From positions 6,448,001 to 6,512,000 of the forward strand of contig OW051471.1 in NCBI GenBank assembly GCA_932521025.1: a stretch of 64,000 nucleotides of DNA, given 5' to 3'. Made by a program: the position numbers and the translations under genes. Source of the stretch: Oscheius onirici (lineage: Eukaryota; Nematoda; Chromadorea; Rhabditida; Rhabditidae). The notes under the pieces were generated by a model. It did no database searches. It was not told the origin of the DNA and was given only the letters and a program-made list of their open reading frames with translations. Positions 45,476 through 55,775 of the stretch are shown piece by piece (the stretch's first letter is position 1; every line of letters starts with the position of its first letter).

Positions 45476-45600
45476 CAAGGTTTGCAAAGCCCCGGCTAAA
45501 GCTAGATAAAATCAATCTAACACTTCGCTCTGTCGCCGAGCCACAGTTCCTTTCAATCTCCCCTTGTCACTCTGTTCTCTCAGCCCCTCCAATACTTGTA
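45476..45600 (-). mobile_element. Reverse-oriented partial copy R5 of the dispersed repeat
   Basis: On the minus strand it reads GGAGGGGCTGAGAGAACAGAGTGACAAGGGGAGA, then GACAGAGCGAAG, and ends CTTTAGCCGGGGCTTTGCAAACCTTGT, the family 3' end. Confidence 0.65.
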
Positions 45601-46114
45601 TTTTTCTGATTTATTCCTGACTGGAGGGGAAAAAAGCAAAAGCACAGGGAGAATGCAAATCAACTTTTTCAGTGATCTGTGATGGCAAGAATCTGTGGGT
45701 CAATTGTTAATGGAGGCTAACTACAACGAACTGAATTCAAGCTACAACAGCGAAATTTCCTCACAAAGCTGTAAAGTGTGCAGATCACTGAAGAGCAGAT
45801 AGTGGACACTGAGGAATTTTCACGGTAGTCAACACTTCCGAGAAGATATTTACGAAAGCTGCAGTTCCTGAAAGTTACAAGAAAAAAGATTCAAATGATG
45901 ATAGAAATACCAGTCAGTCAACTCAATGAACAAAAATTTAGCACGAGGCAAAGAGCACGTGGCTCCGAGGATGCTTTCGGAACCAGAGAGAACTGAGCAA
46001 TGATACCATCTGGACGATGGATACTGGTTGTGGCGGATTCACAGACCAGCGATGACTATTGCAGACTCTCTAACAAAGTCGAAAGGTCGCATAAGTAGGC
46101 GTTGTGGCGCTATA

Positions 46115-46295
46115 GTCTGTTCAAAAAATAGAGAGCATCATTTGAATTGGCCCGCGCTTTTTCATTGGCTGAGTATCCAACATTTACATACTGTAACGTG
46201 CTACGCAGCTAAATTCCCGCCAATTTGTTTTGAAAACGTTCTACGAAGAAAGCGCGGGCCAATTCAAATTATGCTCTCTACATTTTGAACATACT
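46115..46295. mobile_element. MITE-like element with about 48-base terminal inverted repeats
   Basis: The left arm (from about 46115) reads TGTTCAAAAAATAGAGAGCA and continues ATTTGAATTGGCCCGCGCTT. The right arm (to about 46292) is its inverse with a few changes. The interior is about 90 bases and noncoding. A TA just outside the left end and a TA inside the right end hint at a Tc1/mariner-type target, but the exact ends are unclear. Confidence 0.75.
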
Positions 46296-46664
46296 GTTCG
46301 TAATGTCCGACTCACATCGTCTCTTCTCAGCGAAATATGGAATAGAAGCATCATGAAGAAACACTGATGTCTTTAGTTCCTTGATAGAAGAAGTAGAAGA
46401 GTCAAATGGAGAGCAGCCATCTGATATGTAGTAACATCTGGACCAAGACTGAAGTTTTTTTTCATTCCGACTTAAGTTGACAAGTTCTTCAGATCCTTTT
46501 GAAAACTGATGTGTAAAGGTTTTGACAAGTTAATGTGCATTCTCCCTGTTTGATTCTCGGTTACTGACTTTATTTATTCGCTTTATCAAGTTTTCGACGA
46601 GAGCGGCTCTTCTGATTGTGAACATTCAACTCTCCAAAGGATACGGTTACCGATTACGTAAGAA

Positions 46665-47065
46665 GGAAGCATTTGGGTTGTACTGCAGTAGCCGCCTCAG
46701 TTCGTTCAATCCTTGAAGTTTTGTTTTTCTCCATTTTTCTTTTATTGTTCCCATTTCTAAGCAAGTTTATCGAGTTCTGCATGGATAAAAACCTCCTGGA
46801 CGTAAAATTTGGCTGAAAATAACATAAAACAGACGCTTTCCCTTTATAAGCCGTTCTCGGTAATTTTCCTTTTTTTCTGACTTTTTTTCGACCAATGTGA
46901 GCACCAAGGAGGTTGTTTTACACGCTGAATCGATTAAACACAGTTACAAACGTGGAAAATGAAACAGGACAGGTGAAAAACCAAGGTAAATAGGAATTTG
47001 GAAAATGGCGCCAATTTTTTGAACGAACTGAGGCGCCTACTGCAGTACAACCAGCATTTTTGCCG
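46665..47065. mobile_element. Second inverted-repeat element, about 400 bases
   Basis: Left arm 46675-46712 has TTGTACTGCAGTAGCCGCCT and CAGTTCGTTCA; right arm 47013-47055 is the inverse with GGCGCCT. The interior has no coding frame. The arms differ from those of the element at 46.1 kb, so this is another family. Confidence 0.7.
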
Positions 47066-47309
47066 GTCTGTACAATTCTCACAGTATGGGAAAAAAACTC
47101 ACATCGGAAAGTTTTAAATTTAGCGGCAGTGTGGTCCCGTAACGATAGTCCTGAAGTTTACGGGAAAATGCCGCAGGGCAAGCGGCATAAAAAGTGACCG
47201 TTAGTTTTCTCAGCCAATCTTCTCACGATCACATTTTTTTCTGCTGCTGCTAAAACTTTCCTTCCTTTAAATGGTAAAAGTTATCAAACTTCTTTTCAGG
47301 TCATTCGTT

Positions 47310-48086
47310 ATGTTCAAACCGTCCACATCTGAAAAGCACAACAATTTACAAAATCAAGGCTTTCAGCAATCATCCCTGAATACCAGTAAGTTTTAGATTT
47401 CTATTTTCAAACTTCTTTTCACGTGCTTAGTACCCGCTGTGATATTCGTCAAAAACTGCAAAACAAGTTCAACATACCGCGGATGGTTTAGGCTCGTTTT
47501 GCCTTCAAAGTGTGATTTCATGACTTTTAGATAATAACCACTGAAAGACTCTTTATCAGCTAGGTGTTGTCAGCATAGTATAAACAATATTTCAGACCCG
47601 CAGGATCCGCCAGTGTCGAGAAACCTTCGCGAAATCAACGGATACCACGACAAACGACGTTTTGGTATACACGGAGTTGACTCAAAACTGGAAAATGGCA
47701 TGGAGAACTTTGAATTTCTACTGCATTGTAAAAAGATCCTTCGCAATCAGCCAATAATGGACAAAGGTATCTTACTTACGTAGGCGTGTAGATCAATTTT
47801 TGGAATTTTGCTGCGCTTGCAGTTAGCATCTAAGCCATTCACCAGCTCCCTCATGAATCCGGATGTTTTTTTCTGATGGAATAATTGCTTCGCGCACAAA
47901 TTCGTGACTAGTTTACTTTCAGATGCCGCAGGTTCACCCAATTACAGAGACCGTGCTCAAGAAGCTGATCGGAGCGTAATATCAATACAAAGTTATAGAT
48001 TATCCAAATTTCAGCTGGTCAAGAGCATGCCAATAGGTAAACACCAAAAAAAGTCGCATGCGATAGATACCTTGACTAAAGAGTAA
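47310..48086 (+). CDS. Unknown small basic protein, first gene of a probable operon
   Basis: Four exons (47310-47385, 47596-47766, 47923-47975, 48015-48086) give 123 residues. It is hydrophilic, with SRNLREINGYHDKRRFGIHG and a Lys/His-rich end (GKHQKKSHAIDTLTKE). No family recognised. The ATG follows TTTTCAGGTCATTCGTT. A donor inside the last exon (CCAATAG|GTAAAC) could instead splice to 48117, adding a different C-terminus that overlaps the next gene in another frame; I prefer the stop at 48086 because the next gene then begins 41 bases later, in the style of operon genes. Confidence 0.55.
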
Positions 48087-48126
48087 GAGATATATTTTGT
48101 CTTTAATTTTATCTTACAGCTCCGAC

Positions 48127-49348
48127 ATGTCCGATTTCCAAGAAGACACTGAGCCCCACGACGAGACTCGTCCGCTGGAATCCGGCTGGGAATACGCCTT
48201 ATTTTTGAGAAAAGAGGATTTGTCCGAAGGAATATCTCAGGTTCTTCCTTATAGTTAGAGACAAATCGAATTTTCAGGTGTATTTGTTCTCGCGCGAGAA
48301 ACTGTTCTTCGCGGTGAAAGTTGAGGATAAATATGTTGACAAATTCGGAAAAACTATTTACATTCGTTACAAACAGCGAAGTGATGGATCCTACATGGAC
48401 AGTTCCTTTTCCTCTGATTGTTCAACATTTTTTAGATGTTTCCTAGTTCCCACCACTACAGTACTCTTTTCACCTTGAAAGTTCGCCCGCAGAAAAGCGT
48501 GGAGATGAAGTTAACAGGAGTCGTCGGCTTTTCTGGTAATCCAGAAATCTCGGTGCCTGTTTGGTACGTTCTATCTTCAAATGTATATTATTCTCATATC
48601 TTCAGGAACGACATTATTGGCTGGAAAACCCTTTTTACCAAACAACCGGACTTATTGCGAAAAGGCTTGTCTAAAGTTGATGGGGAACGAGTTCGCAGAG
48701 CACTTGTAGTTGTCGAGTTTGTAGTTCAAATCAGAACAGACATGTAAGTTTGTACTCGTTTCTTTCTATTGTTTGTCTTTTTTCAGTCCTTCGGAATTCC
48801 TTCATTATTATACAGACTCGATAAAAATCACTGACTTGGCTCCTCTTGAATATTTGAATGGAAAAAGTACGGGCGAAATCCCAAGTTGCTATTATCCCAA
48901 AGAGCCAAGAAGGATAGACGATTTAAAATATGCGGCTCGTGGCCAGGTAATTTTTTTTACTTGTAAACTTTTAACCATATTTAGGAAGGCGAGATTATGT
49001 TCAAATCGATGTCACTACCCCATATCAAAGTTCAAGCCTCGTTCGAACAATGTTCTATTTCAAAGGAGGAAAAAGATTTAGCATTCAGTGCCGTTGTAGT
49101 GCCTGTCGAGAAAGATGTATACCGAGGACTTGTCATTGCTCCAAAAATGGTATTTTATTATATCAACTTACAAAGACTTATTTTTTTAGACATTTGCTGA
49201 ATTGTGTGGAGTTCGTCTGTTTGACTACAAGAGGATCTTATCCAAACGAGTCTACAACAATAATCAAGATGCTGTGATCGGTAACGTAAAAGAAATATTT
49301 TCTAGAATCTTCAATAATAGTATATTTTATTCCGAAAGTTATGTTTAA
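48127..49348 (+). CDS. Unknown protein, second gene of a probable operon
   Basis: Seven exons (48127-48240, 48278-48401, 48482-48563, 48606-48743, 48787-48946, 48985-49149, 49190-49348) sum to 313 residues in frame. It appears to be a globular, beta-rich protein: WEYALFLRKEDLSEGISQVYLFSREKLFFAVKVEDKY, VEMKLTGVVGFSGNPEISVPVW, VRRALVVVEFVVQIRTDIPSEFLHYY. I cannot assign a family. The acceptor ATCTTACAG at 48109-48117 directly upstream of the ATG fits trans-splicing of a downstream operon gene. Exon 2 to 3 uses an acceptor TTGAAAG; nearer AGs break the frame. Confidence 0.6.
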
Positions 49349-49698
49349 TTGGCATTTTCCTCCAATCTACGCTGTAATGTTTCTGATAAATTTATTTTTA
49401 TGATTCGAATACGCTTCTACGGTCGTCTATCGAAGTAGATCGATTATCTCGTGAAACTGGCAAATGATCCGATCCATGCTTGGGACAAATTTTCTCTTTA
49501 TCGGAGCTCTGCGAATGTTGGGGGAAGCGACGGAAAAATATTGGGTCTCGAAGCGGAGCCGGCGATCAATTCAAAGGCCAGATCGCTTGGTGGTTATTGG
49601 CCTCTGCAAAGCCAAGTTCTGTCCGCTGTGAGTCCCATTCCATTTGATATTTTCCCTGCTGCAACACTTGTATTTCAGGGTCAAATCGATTCAGCATC
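49349..49698. other. Short intergenic region upstream of V-ATPase subunit E
   Basis: Probably promoter and leader; the ATG at 49699 lies shortly after ATTTCAGGGTCAAATCG, a likely trans-splice acceptor. No gene seen. Confidence 0.4.
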
Positions 49699-50573
49699 AT
49701 GGGAATCTCCGACAACGACGTCCAGAAGCAGCTTCGCCACATGATGGCATTCATTGAGCAGGGTACGTCCAAAAACTTGAAATTTCACAAAATTCTCTCT
49801 CAGAAGCCAATGAAAAAGCTGAAGAGATCGATGCCAAGGCTGAAGAAGAATTTAACATCGAAAAGGGACGTCTTGTCCAGCAGCAGCGTCAGAAAATCAT
49901 GGAATTCTACGAAAAGAAGGAGAAACAAGTCGAACTTCAGCGAAAGATCCAGGCTTCCAACTCTCTTAATGCCGGTCGTCTTATGTGTCTCAAGGTACTT
50001 TCATTTTCAAAATGTTTATGTTTTATTTAGGCTCGGGAAGACCATATCCGTCATGTTCTTGACGAGGCAAAGGCCAATCTTTCACGAATTTCCGCCGATT
50101 CCGCCCGTTACCCAGCTATTCTCAAGGGACTCATCATGCAGGCTCTCCTTCAGCTTCTTGAGAAGGAGGTCGTTCTTCGTTGTCGCGAGAAGGACCTCAG
50201 TCTTGTCGAGCAACTTCTTCCCGAATGTCTCAACGCTCAATTCCAGCAGTGGGGAGACAAGACCCACGTGAGATTTCCTTATTTTACTTGAAAAAAAAAT
50301 TTGCAGGTGAGCATTGACAAAAACAACTTCCTGGCGTCCAACTCGGCTGGAGGAGTCGAAGTTTTGGCCAAGGCTGGAAAGATTCGCGTTTCTTCCACTC
50401 TCGAAAGCAGACTGGAGCTTATTGCTGGCCAGGTAAGAGGTTTTTTTGTTTGACGCTCTACTAGTGAGACATAACTTTAAGTTTTGTCAAATCTGATCAA
50501 TCGTTTTCAGATCATTCCCCAAATCCGCACGGCTCTCTTCGGCCCCAACCCCAACAGGAAATTCTTCGATTAA
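49699..50573 (+). CDS. vha-8: V-type H+-ATPase subunit E
   Basis: Five exons (49699-49762, 49804-49994, 50031-50267, 50307-50432, 50511-50573) give 226 residues, the standard length. The family start ([46 protein letters not shown]) is unmistakable, as are [32 protein letters not shown] and [39 protein letters not shown]. Subunit E forms peripheral stalks with subunit G and links the V1 motor to the membrane sector; the enzyme acidifies endolysosomal and excretory compartments. An AATAAA is at about 50758. Confidence 0.97.
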
Positions 50574-51053
50574 GCTCGTCTGCTGTATATTGTACGTTGT
50601 CACCCGGTCTCATTCCTGAGCCCCCTCTGATCATTCCGCGACCCATATTTGTGATAGAAAACCCGCTTGCATAGAGTATTTTAGATTTCCGTTTCGTAGG
50701 AATCAGCGCCTGCCAATTCTTTTAAACCTAAATTCAGATTTCTTATAACCGATTGTCAATAAAGATTTTTTATCACAGAAGATTCATTTTAAAGCGTTTC
50801 GCGTTGATGGAATGACCACTTTACAACAGTCGCCCTTGTCCTGTCCTCTCTATTGTTCGGCATCACATTGTTTCATCTTTCTCTGGGCAGTCGGAACCAT
50901 TTCTTCCATTCTCTCTTCTTTACTATAGAATATGCAAGTATTATTTCCCGAAATGAGAATAGGCGCAACTAGTTTCTGACTCGTCTGACCATCAGTCAAG
51001 GCCGTATCGGACAACTTTCCCTGCTTTTTAACAAAACTATTTTAACAGATAAA
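50574..51053. other. Intergenic region
   Basis: 3' UTR of the V-ATPase gene to about 50770, then the upstream region of the Ly6-like gene. No coding frame supported. Confidence 0.4.
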
Positions 51054-51569
51054 ATGCGATTGCATGTCAGTCTGTGCATCCTCCCTCTTCTTGTATTTTC
51101 TACACAAATTCGATGTTATAAAGGGCTGAAATATTTGGTCGGACAAGATATTTATCAGGACTCAGGTGAGTCACTCTCGTAGAACCAGTAGAGCTATTAT
51201 AAAAAATAGTCATTTCAGAGGATTGTGACAGTATACTGGGCATGGGAGAGAGTTATTGTTACACCTTTTCTGAAGAGACAGCAATTCAAGAAGTGACCAA
51301 AATGGGTTGTTCGTCTCTCATTTGTAATGTGAGTATATCCGCGTTTACATACGAACATCACTCAGCTGCTCCGTAATACATGTGCAGAACACACGGTTGG
51401 GAACATGAAGGGAACGCTTTGTTGCTGTAATGACAGGTAGAAGAGGGAATTCTTTAACCCAGACGTTTTCAGACATTATTGCAATCGATCGACGAGGATA
51501 GTTCCCTATGTGATCCCCTTACTTCTCTTCTTTCTCGTGACAGCAGAAGTCCTTTTGTGGATGCCGTAG
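51054..51569 (+). CDS. Ly6/uPAR-type (three-finger) GPI-anchored protein
   Basis: Four exons (51054-51165, 51219-51328, 51366-51436, 51473-51569) give 129 residues. A signal peptide (LHVSLCILPLLVFSTQ) is followed by RCYKG, then CDSILGMGESYCYTF, MGCSSLIC, and LCCCNDRHYCN, which ends with the CC-x-x-D-x-CN signature of the Ly6/uPAR fold. A C-terminal hydrophobic tail (VPYVIPLLLFFLVTAEVLLWMP) fits GPI attachment. Such proteins sit on the outer cell surface; in worms and flies they act in neuronal excitability, sensory signalling and septate junctions. All exons are short, and the gene has no long open frame, so it is easy to miss. AATAAA at about 51599. Confidence 0.85.
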
Positions 51570-52612
51570 GCCAATTAATCTCAATCCAATACGGGTCTAA
51601 TAAACAGCGAAATTTGTGTGGTTCTACACTACGTGTCTGTTGATTACTGTCGGGTAGAAAAGATCAGCATGTCAAAGAGCCATTCACTTGGGGGGATGAA
51701 CCGTGATGAGGACGTTGACAAGTAATACTTTAGGTAAACCGAACGCATAACTTGTTTTGAACTGATTGAACTAGTGCTTGAGTACCAAACTCGTCACGAA
51801 AAACAAGTTGTGTACACGTCAAATAGTTCGCCTAGAGAGGCAAATCTTGTCTGAAAGTTGAGCCACTTATGTTAGATCCTTATTCAGCCAGAGAGTGTGT
51901 ACTCAAAACACTTTTGTTTGTTCTGGCTCCCGCTGCCAGCCGGGAGAGAGACCTCGTTGCTCTATTGGTGAGTGAGTAACCCTCTCCTTTTCTCTGTGTC
52001 ATCATTCCTTCTTCGTTTACTCAAATGACTCAGTTTGGATTCACCCACACGTAACTCACGCCAATCCAATGGAACAACTTTCTTTCCAACAGTTTTCGAG
52101 TGACTTTTCCACTAGCAAGTTGTACCTAGTCCTCCCAAAATACCGTAGCAATATCTATTTTAAAATGCTCTCGCGTCTCTGTCTGTCTGTCGGAAGCTTT
52201 AATTGGCAATCAAAATGGAGCAATTTGTGCGCACAATTAAGGGGAAAGGAGTTAGTGTAACAAGTTTAGACAAGTCACTATTGGGAGACAAGTGCGAAGA
52301 CTTTGCTTCTGATTTTGGTAGTTCCTATACAGAAACGGTTTTCAAGTGGTTCAGGCAAAGGAAAAAAAGGGGGGATAGTAGGTAACTTTAGCCCTGGAAG
52401 GGCATTGCCAACCTTGTAAATAAAATAATCACCCCAATCGGACAGGCTAATGAATACAAGACGAGTGTTTTGTTTGCCTTCTGACTCAGATACGGACGGC
52501 TACACTTGGCTCCGCGCACTATTTCCGTTTTCATTGTCCATTTGACCACCCTATTTCTTCTTGAAAACCAGAACATACTGTTCACTCAGATTTATTTCAG
52601 TAGTTGTCCTTG
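51570..52612. other. Intergenic region with a dispersed-repeat copy
   Basis: No gene supported outside the repeat at 52155-52420. The open stretch at 52069-52260 is inside the repeat and not protein-like. Confidence 0.5.
52155..52420 (+). mobile_element. Copy R6 of the dispersed repeat
   Basis: Begins TCTATTTTAAAATGCTCTCG and ends TTTAGCCCTGGAAGGGCATTGCCAACCTTGT. It shares the 5' and 3' ends with the other copies, but much of the middle (about 52230-52380) differs, as expected for independent internal deletions. It is the shortest apparently full-ended copy and so is the best guide to the true termini. Confidence 0.75.
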
Positions 52613-52957
52613 TTAGCCACTGAGAGCCGGAATGAAGCTGGCATTCATCCATTTGTGAGAGATACAGAGACCGAGGATGATGAGGGAGAAAGCCAAAATG
52701 ATGCTCGATATGACGAGGATACTCATCCAGAGAGTCTTGTTCTGTTTCTTCGACGGTTCCTTCTTTTCTTTCGGTTTCTTCTCCTTCTTCTTCTGTTCCT
52801 TCTTCGTCTTTTCCTTTGAAGGCTTTGGTTCACTCTTCAGCTCGACCACATTAGGCTGACTCTTCAGTGTCTCCGTGTAAGCTTCAGGATTCTTTGCTTC
52901 TTCCGGGAGAGCGAAATGCTGGTCCTGTTCGGGTGGAGGAACTCCTTGATCGATCAT
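52613..52957 (-). CDS. Lys/Glu-rich membrane protein with C-terminal anchor
   Basis: A single frame of 114 residues. A charged N-terminal part (KPSKEKTKKEQKKKEKKPKE) is followed by one membrane segment (LWMSILVISSIILAFSLIILGLCI) and about 12 residues after it, so it may be tail-anchored or a short single-pass protein. TTTAG precedes the ATG and could be an acceptor. No family recognised. The composition recalls the charged genes at 17.6-21 kb, but no shared motif is seen. Confidence 0.6.
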   Translation of the reverse strand: MIDQGVPPPEQDQHFALPEEAKNPEAYTETLKSQPNVVELKSEPKPSKEKTKKEQKKKEKKPKEKKEPSKKQNKTLWMSILVISSIILAFSLIILGLCISHKWMNASFIPALSG

Positions 52958-53679
52958 CTAAATATTGGTAGCTTTTTGAGAAGAAGCAAAAGACACTAAC
53001 CTTCTGTCAGTAGCGAGAAAGTCCGAATAGCCGTTGGGATTTTAATTCCTGTCGAAACTAATCTCTCATTTCCATTTTACAAGTTAAAACATCTGACTAA
53101 TCTGTGCCAGTTTTATGTTTTAGGTAAAGTCTCATTTTGTACGAGTGTTGCAACCTCTTGTATTTGTCGTTCTCTATTCTCTCGACGAAGCGTTTTTTCG
53201 TTTCAATCTAGGCCACGGTAGACGATTGCCAAGAGCATGCCAAACACGAGTGTGCGCACTGTTGACATTTCAAGCAACATGAAATTGTCGCCGACCTTCG
53301 ACAGCCATTAGCCTATCCCCGTCATCTAAAGTATCTTTTTGAGTGAAGATGCATAAACTGATAGTTATGAAAGAGGTCGTCCACTGCCCACACAAATGTC
53401 TCCAGGCATAGTGAAGGCAGTGAATCATCTTCAATGGACGGTATCGATTCTCGAGACTGTGATAAGCCATTGTCCCTCGCCCTCTCCTATCTCATTCTCA
53501 TATTTTTCCTTTTCCGGAAACCTCTATCTTTTAACTTTGTCGAAAATCGTTTCCTATTGCAACCACATATGTTCATTGTATTGAGCTGTTTGCCAGCTGG
53601 GAAAGTGCCCTATTGTCACAAGCTGTCTTCATTTTCAGATTTCTCTTTTTCTTTACCATCCAAGCGCATCAGTTTTCAG
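52958..53679. other. Intergenic region
   Basis: Shared upstream region of two divergent genes. Open frames near 53396-53650 are T-rich and unlike protein. No gene supported. Confidence 0.4.
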
Positions 53680-55475
53680 ATGAAGTTATTATTTGTTCTG
53701 CCATTGATCGCAGCTCAGTTTTTCGGAGAACAGCCCACAACGCCAGTTTATCAGGGCATTTTGGATCAAGCGGGACAGGCTTTCCAGTCGGCACAAAACT
53801 ACGGACGAGGCGTCGTCAACTCGATTCTTACTCCGATTAAGAACGATCAGAGTGACACTAACCAGAATGGCGGAGTCACTATTCAGTTCCAACTTCGAAG
53901 CTACTCAAATCCGTCTTCTGCTCTTCCGAACGGATACACCTGTGTCTGTCCTCCGGGAAAAACGTGTAGTTATTTTAAGACAGATCCCTACTGCTCGTTT
54001 GCCTTCACCTTCATCATTTCCACTCCAGAGTAAGTGTATCAAATAATTCATCCAAAAAGCACTTAGTCAATCGGTGAGATATCTCACAACGGACTTTATT
54101 CGCCTTGATTCGGGTGGTCAATTGCCTTCTATGAGCATTGGAGGAATGAACAAGAGATGGGACGAGAATTTTATTGTACAACTGCCCAGTAAGCCTGTGA
54201 GTCTTTCGAGTACTCGAATGGTACAAATGAACTTTTCAGTCTGCCATCGATGTGTTCGCCCATCATCTGGGTGCTGTGATCAACCAGGACGGATCTCTCG
54301 TAGCTGCTGATACCCTCACACATGCTGATACTTGGGTAGTACCACTCAACAATATTCTTCCGGCTGTCGGAGGTGTTCAAGGCATGATGAGTCAGAACAC
54401 TTTCGAAGGAAAACTGCTCGGAACAAGATTATCTCTTTCGTACTCTATCGCATGCACTGGAAATCTTATCGGCCCGGCTTGTGATCTCAGTTGTACTCAA
54501 TCTCCTGTCAACTCACAAACCGCCGCCTGCAGAGCCAATTCTACCGGATTTTTCAGTGTCTGTCAGTACCAAAACCAAGGCCAGGTTTGTCACAATTATA
54601 TTTTAAATGTATCCTATCAATTCAAGGTAGACAACTGCAAGAACTGTCCTTGGGGAATCCGAGAGAGCACTTACTGTCAAGACGAAGACGGAGATGTTTT
54701 GGACCCCAAGACTGCTGGAGTCGTCGATACCAGTTACAAGACCGCCACTATTATTTTGGCAGTTCTTCTAGCCATCGTCTTCATTCTCTTCATAATTGTA
54801 CTGGTCGTCGTTTGCATATCGTGAGTTCATGTGCTAAAAAAATTCGTATAAGTTCCAGTTCTAGTCCTAGATTCTCCAGAAAAGTTTTCGACTATATTTT
54901 AGACCAATGGTAAATCCATGTGACTAACCAGCTAATTTCACTGGGTTCGGGTTGCCCGGTCGTGTCTGCACAAACTCATATTGGTCTATGTTTTAAAAGA
55001 GTTTCTTTTCAGGAGAAGGAACCGAGCTCCCGTTGAGCAAGAGATGACTACGTACAAACGATCGAACGGCGGTCCAGGAGCACAACCTCTTCTGAACGTC
55101 AGCTATTTTAAACACGTTTATTATATATTCTCAATTACAGTCTTCCTTCCGTGACCATCTTGATCAGCCAACTCCGATTCCCCGATCCAATCCACCAAGT
55201 CTTGATGTGAAACCAATAAGTAGGTTCTTTCGGATATTTTTATTTCCTAACGTTTAGCGACTAGACTGACCACTGCCGTTTGATAGTGAGTTGGTGTTGT
55301 GCTGTGCCAAAATAACCTTTCACTTGGGGCCACTAAGTATTCTTTGCCTCTAAAAAATCAATTTCCAGAGTCAGCTCTTCGGAAACCGATGATCCCGAAT
55401 CTAACGAACGACACTCGGGACACAAGTTTCTCAAACGAAGTACCGATGAGACCAAGTCGAAGTGAAGTCGTCTAA
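53680..55475 (+). CDS. Type I membrane protein with MNNL-like and DSL-like domains (Notch-ligand-like)
   Basis: Seven exons (53680-54029, 54067-54196, 54240-54584, 54627-54820, 55013-55097, 55141-55219, 55369-55475) give 429 residues. A signal peptide is followed by an MNNL-like region (VTIQFQLRSYSNPSSALPNG with YTCVC ... YCSFAFTF). A cysteine module SIACTGNLIGPACDLSC then has spacings C-8-C-3-C-11-C, the same as the first four cysteines of DSL domains, ending NCKNCPWGIRESTYC in place of the usual GWxGxxC. No EGF repeats follow; a transmembrane segment (ATIILAVLLAIVFILFIIVLVVV) comes next, then a Pro/Arg-rich cytoplasmic tail. DSL proteins activate Notch receptors from neighbouring cells. The 42-base intron between exons 3 and 4 is a multiple of three and free of stops, so it may be retained. 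Confidence 0.68.
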
Positions 55476-55775
55476 TAACGTGTCTATTTTCTTCTACCCG
55501 TTGTTCTTTCTCCCGGTGCCTTTGCTAGTTACCCAAAACTGATCTTCATTACAAGCTCAACTGTTGTATATCGTGCAATTTCCAAGCCTAATAAACGTTG
55601 TTCCCAGTTTTTTCCAGTCCCGAATTAAACAGCAACTATAATTGTATGCCATTTGGACAAATCCAGTTGTGTTTGTTGGTGGTAATTGTGGCGCGACAGT
55701 CAAAGTCGAGCCTTGACCTAACCACGCCGATCTCACTGTTCGAAAAACCGTTCCGTTCAGCTGTTAAAGGCCGCC

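Larger units (their letters stand above)
44821..47309. other. Intergenic region rich in repeat elements
   Basis: Upstream of RASSF. It contains the reverse repeat copy at 45476-45600 and inverted-repeat elements at 46115-46295 and 46665-47065. I see no gene in the remainder. Confidence 0.5.

Noticed and set aside
45720-46100. Possible gene in the gap upstream of the MITE
   Set aside because: Stops in all frames within about 40 codons and no linked splice signals.
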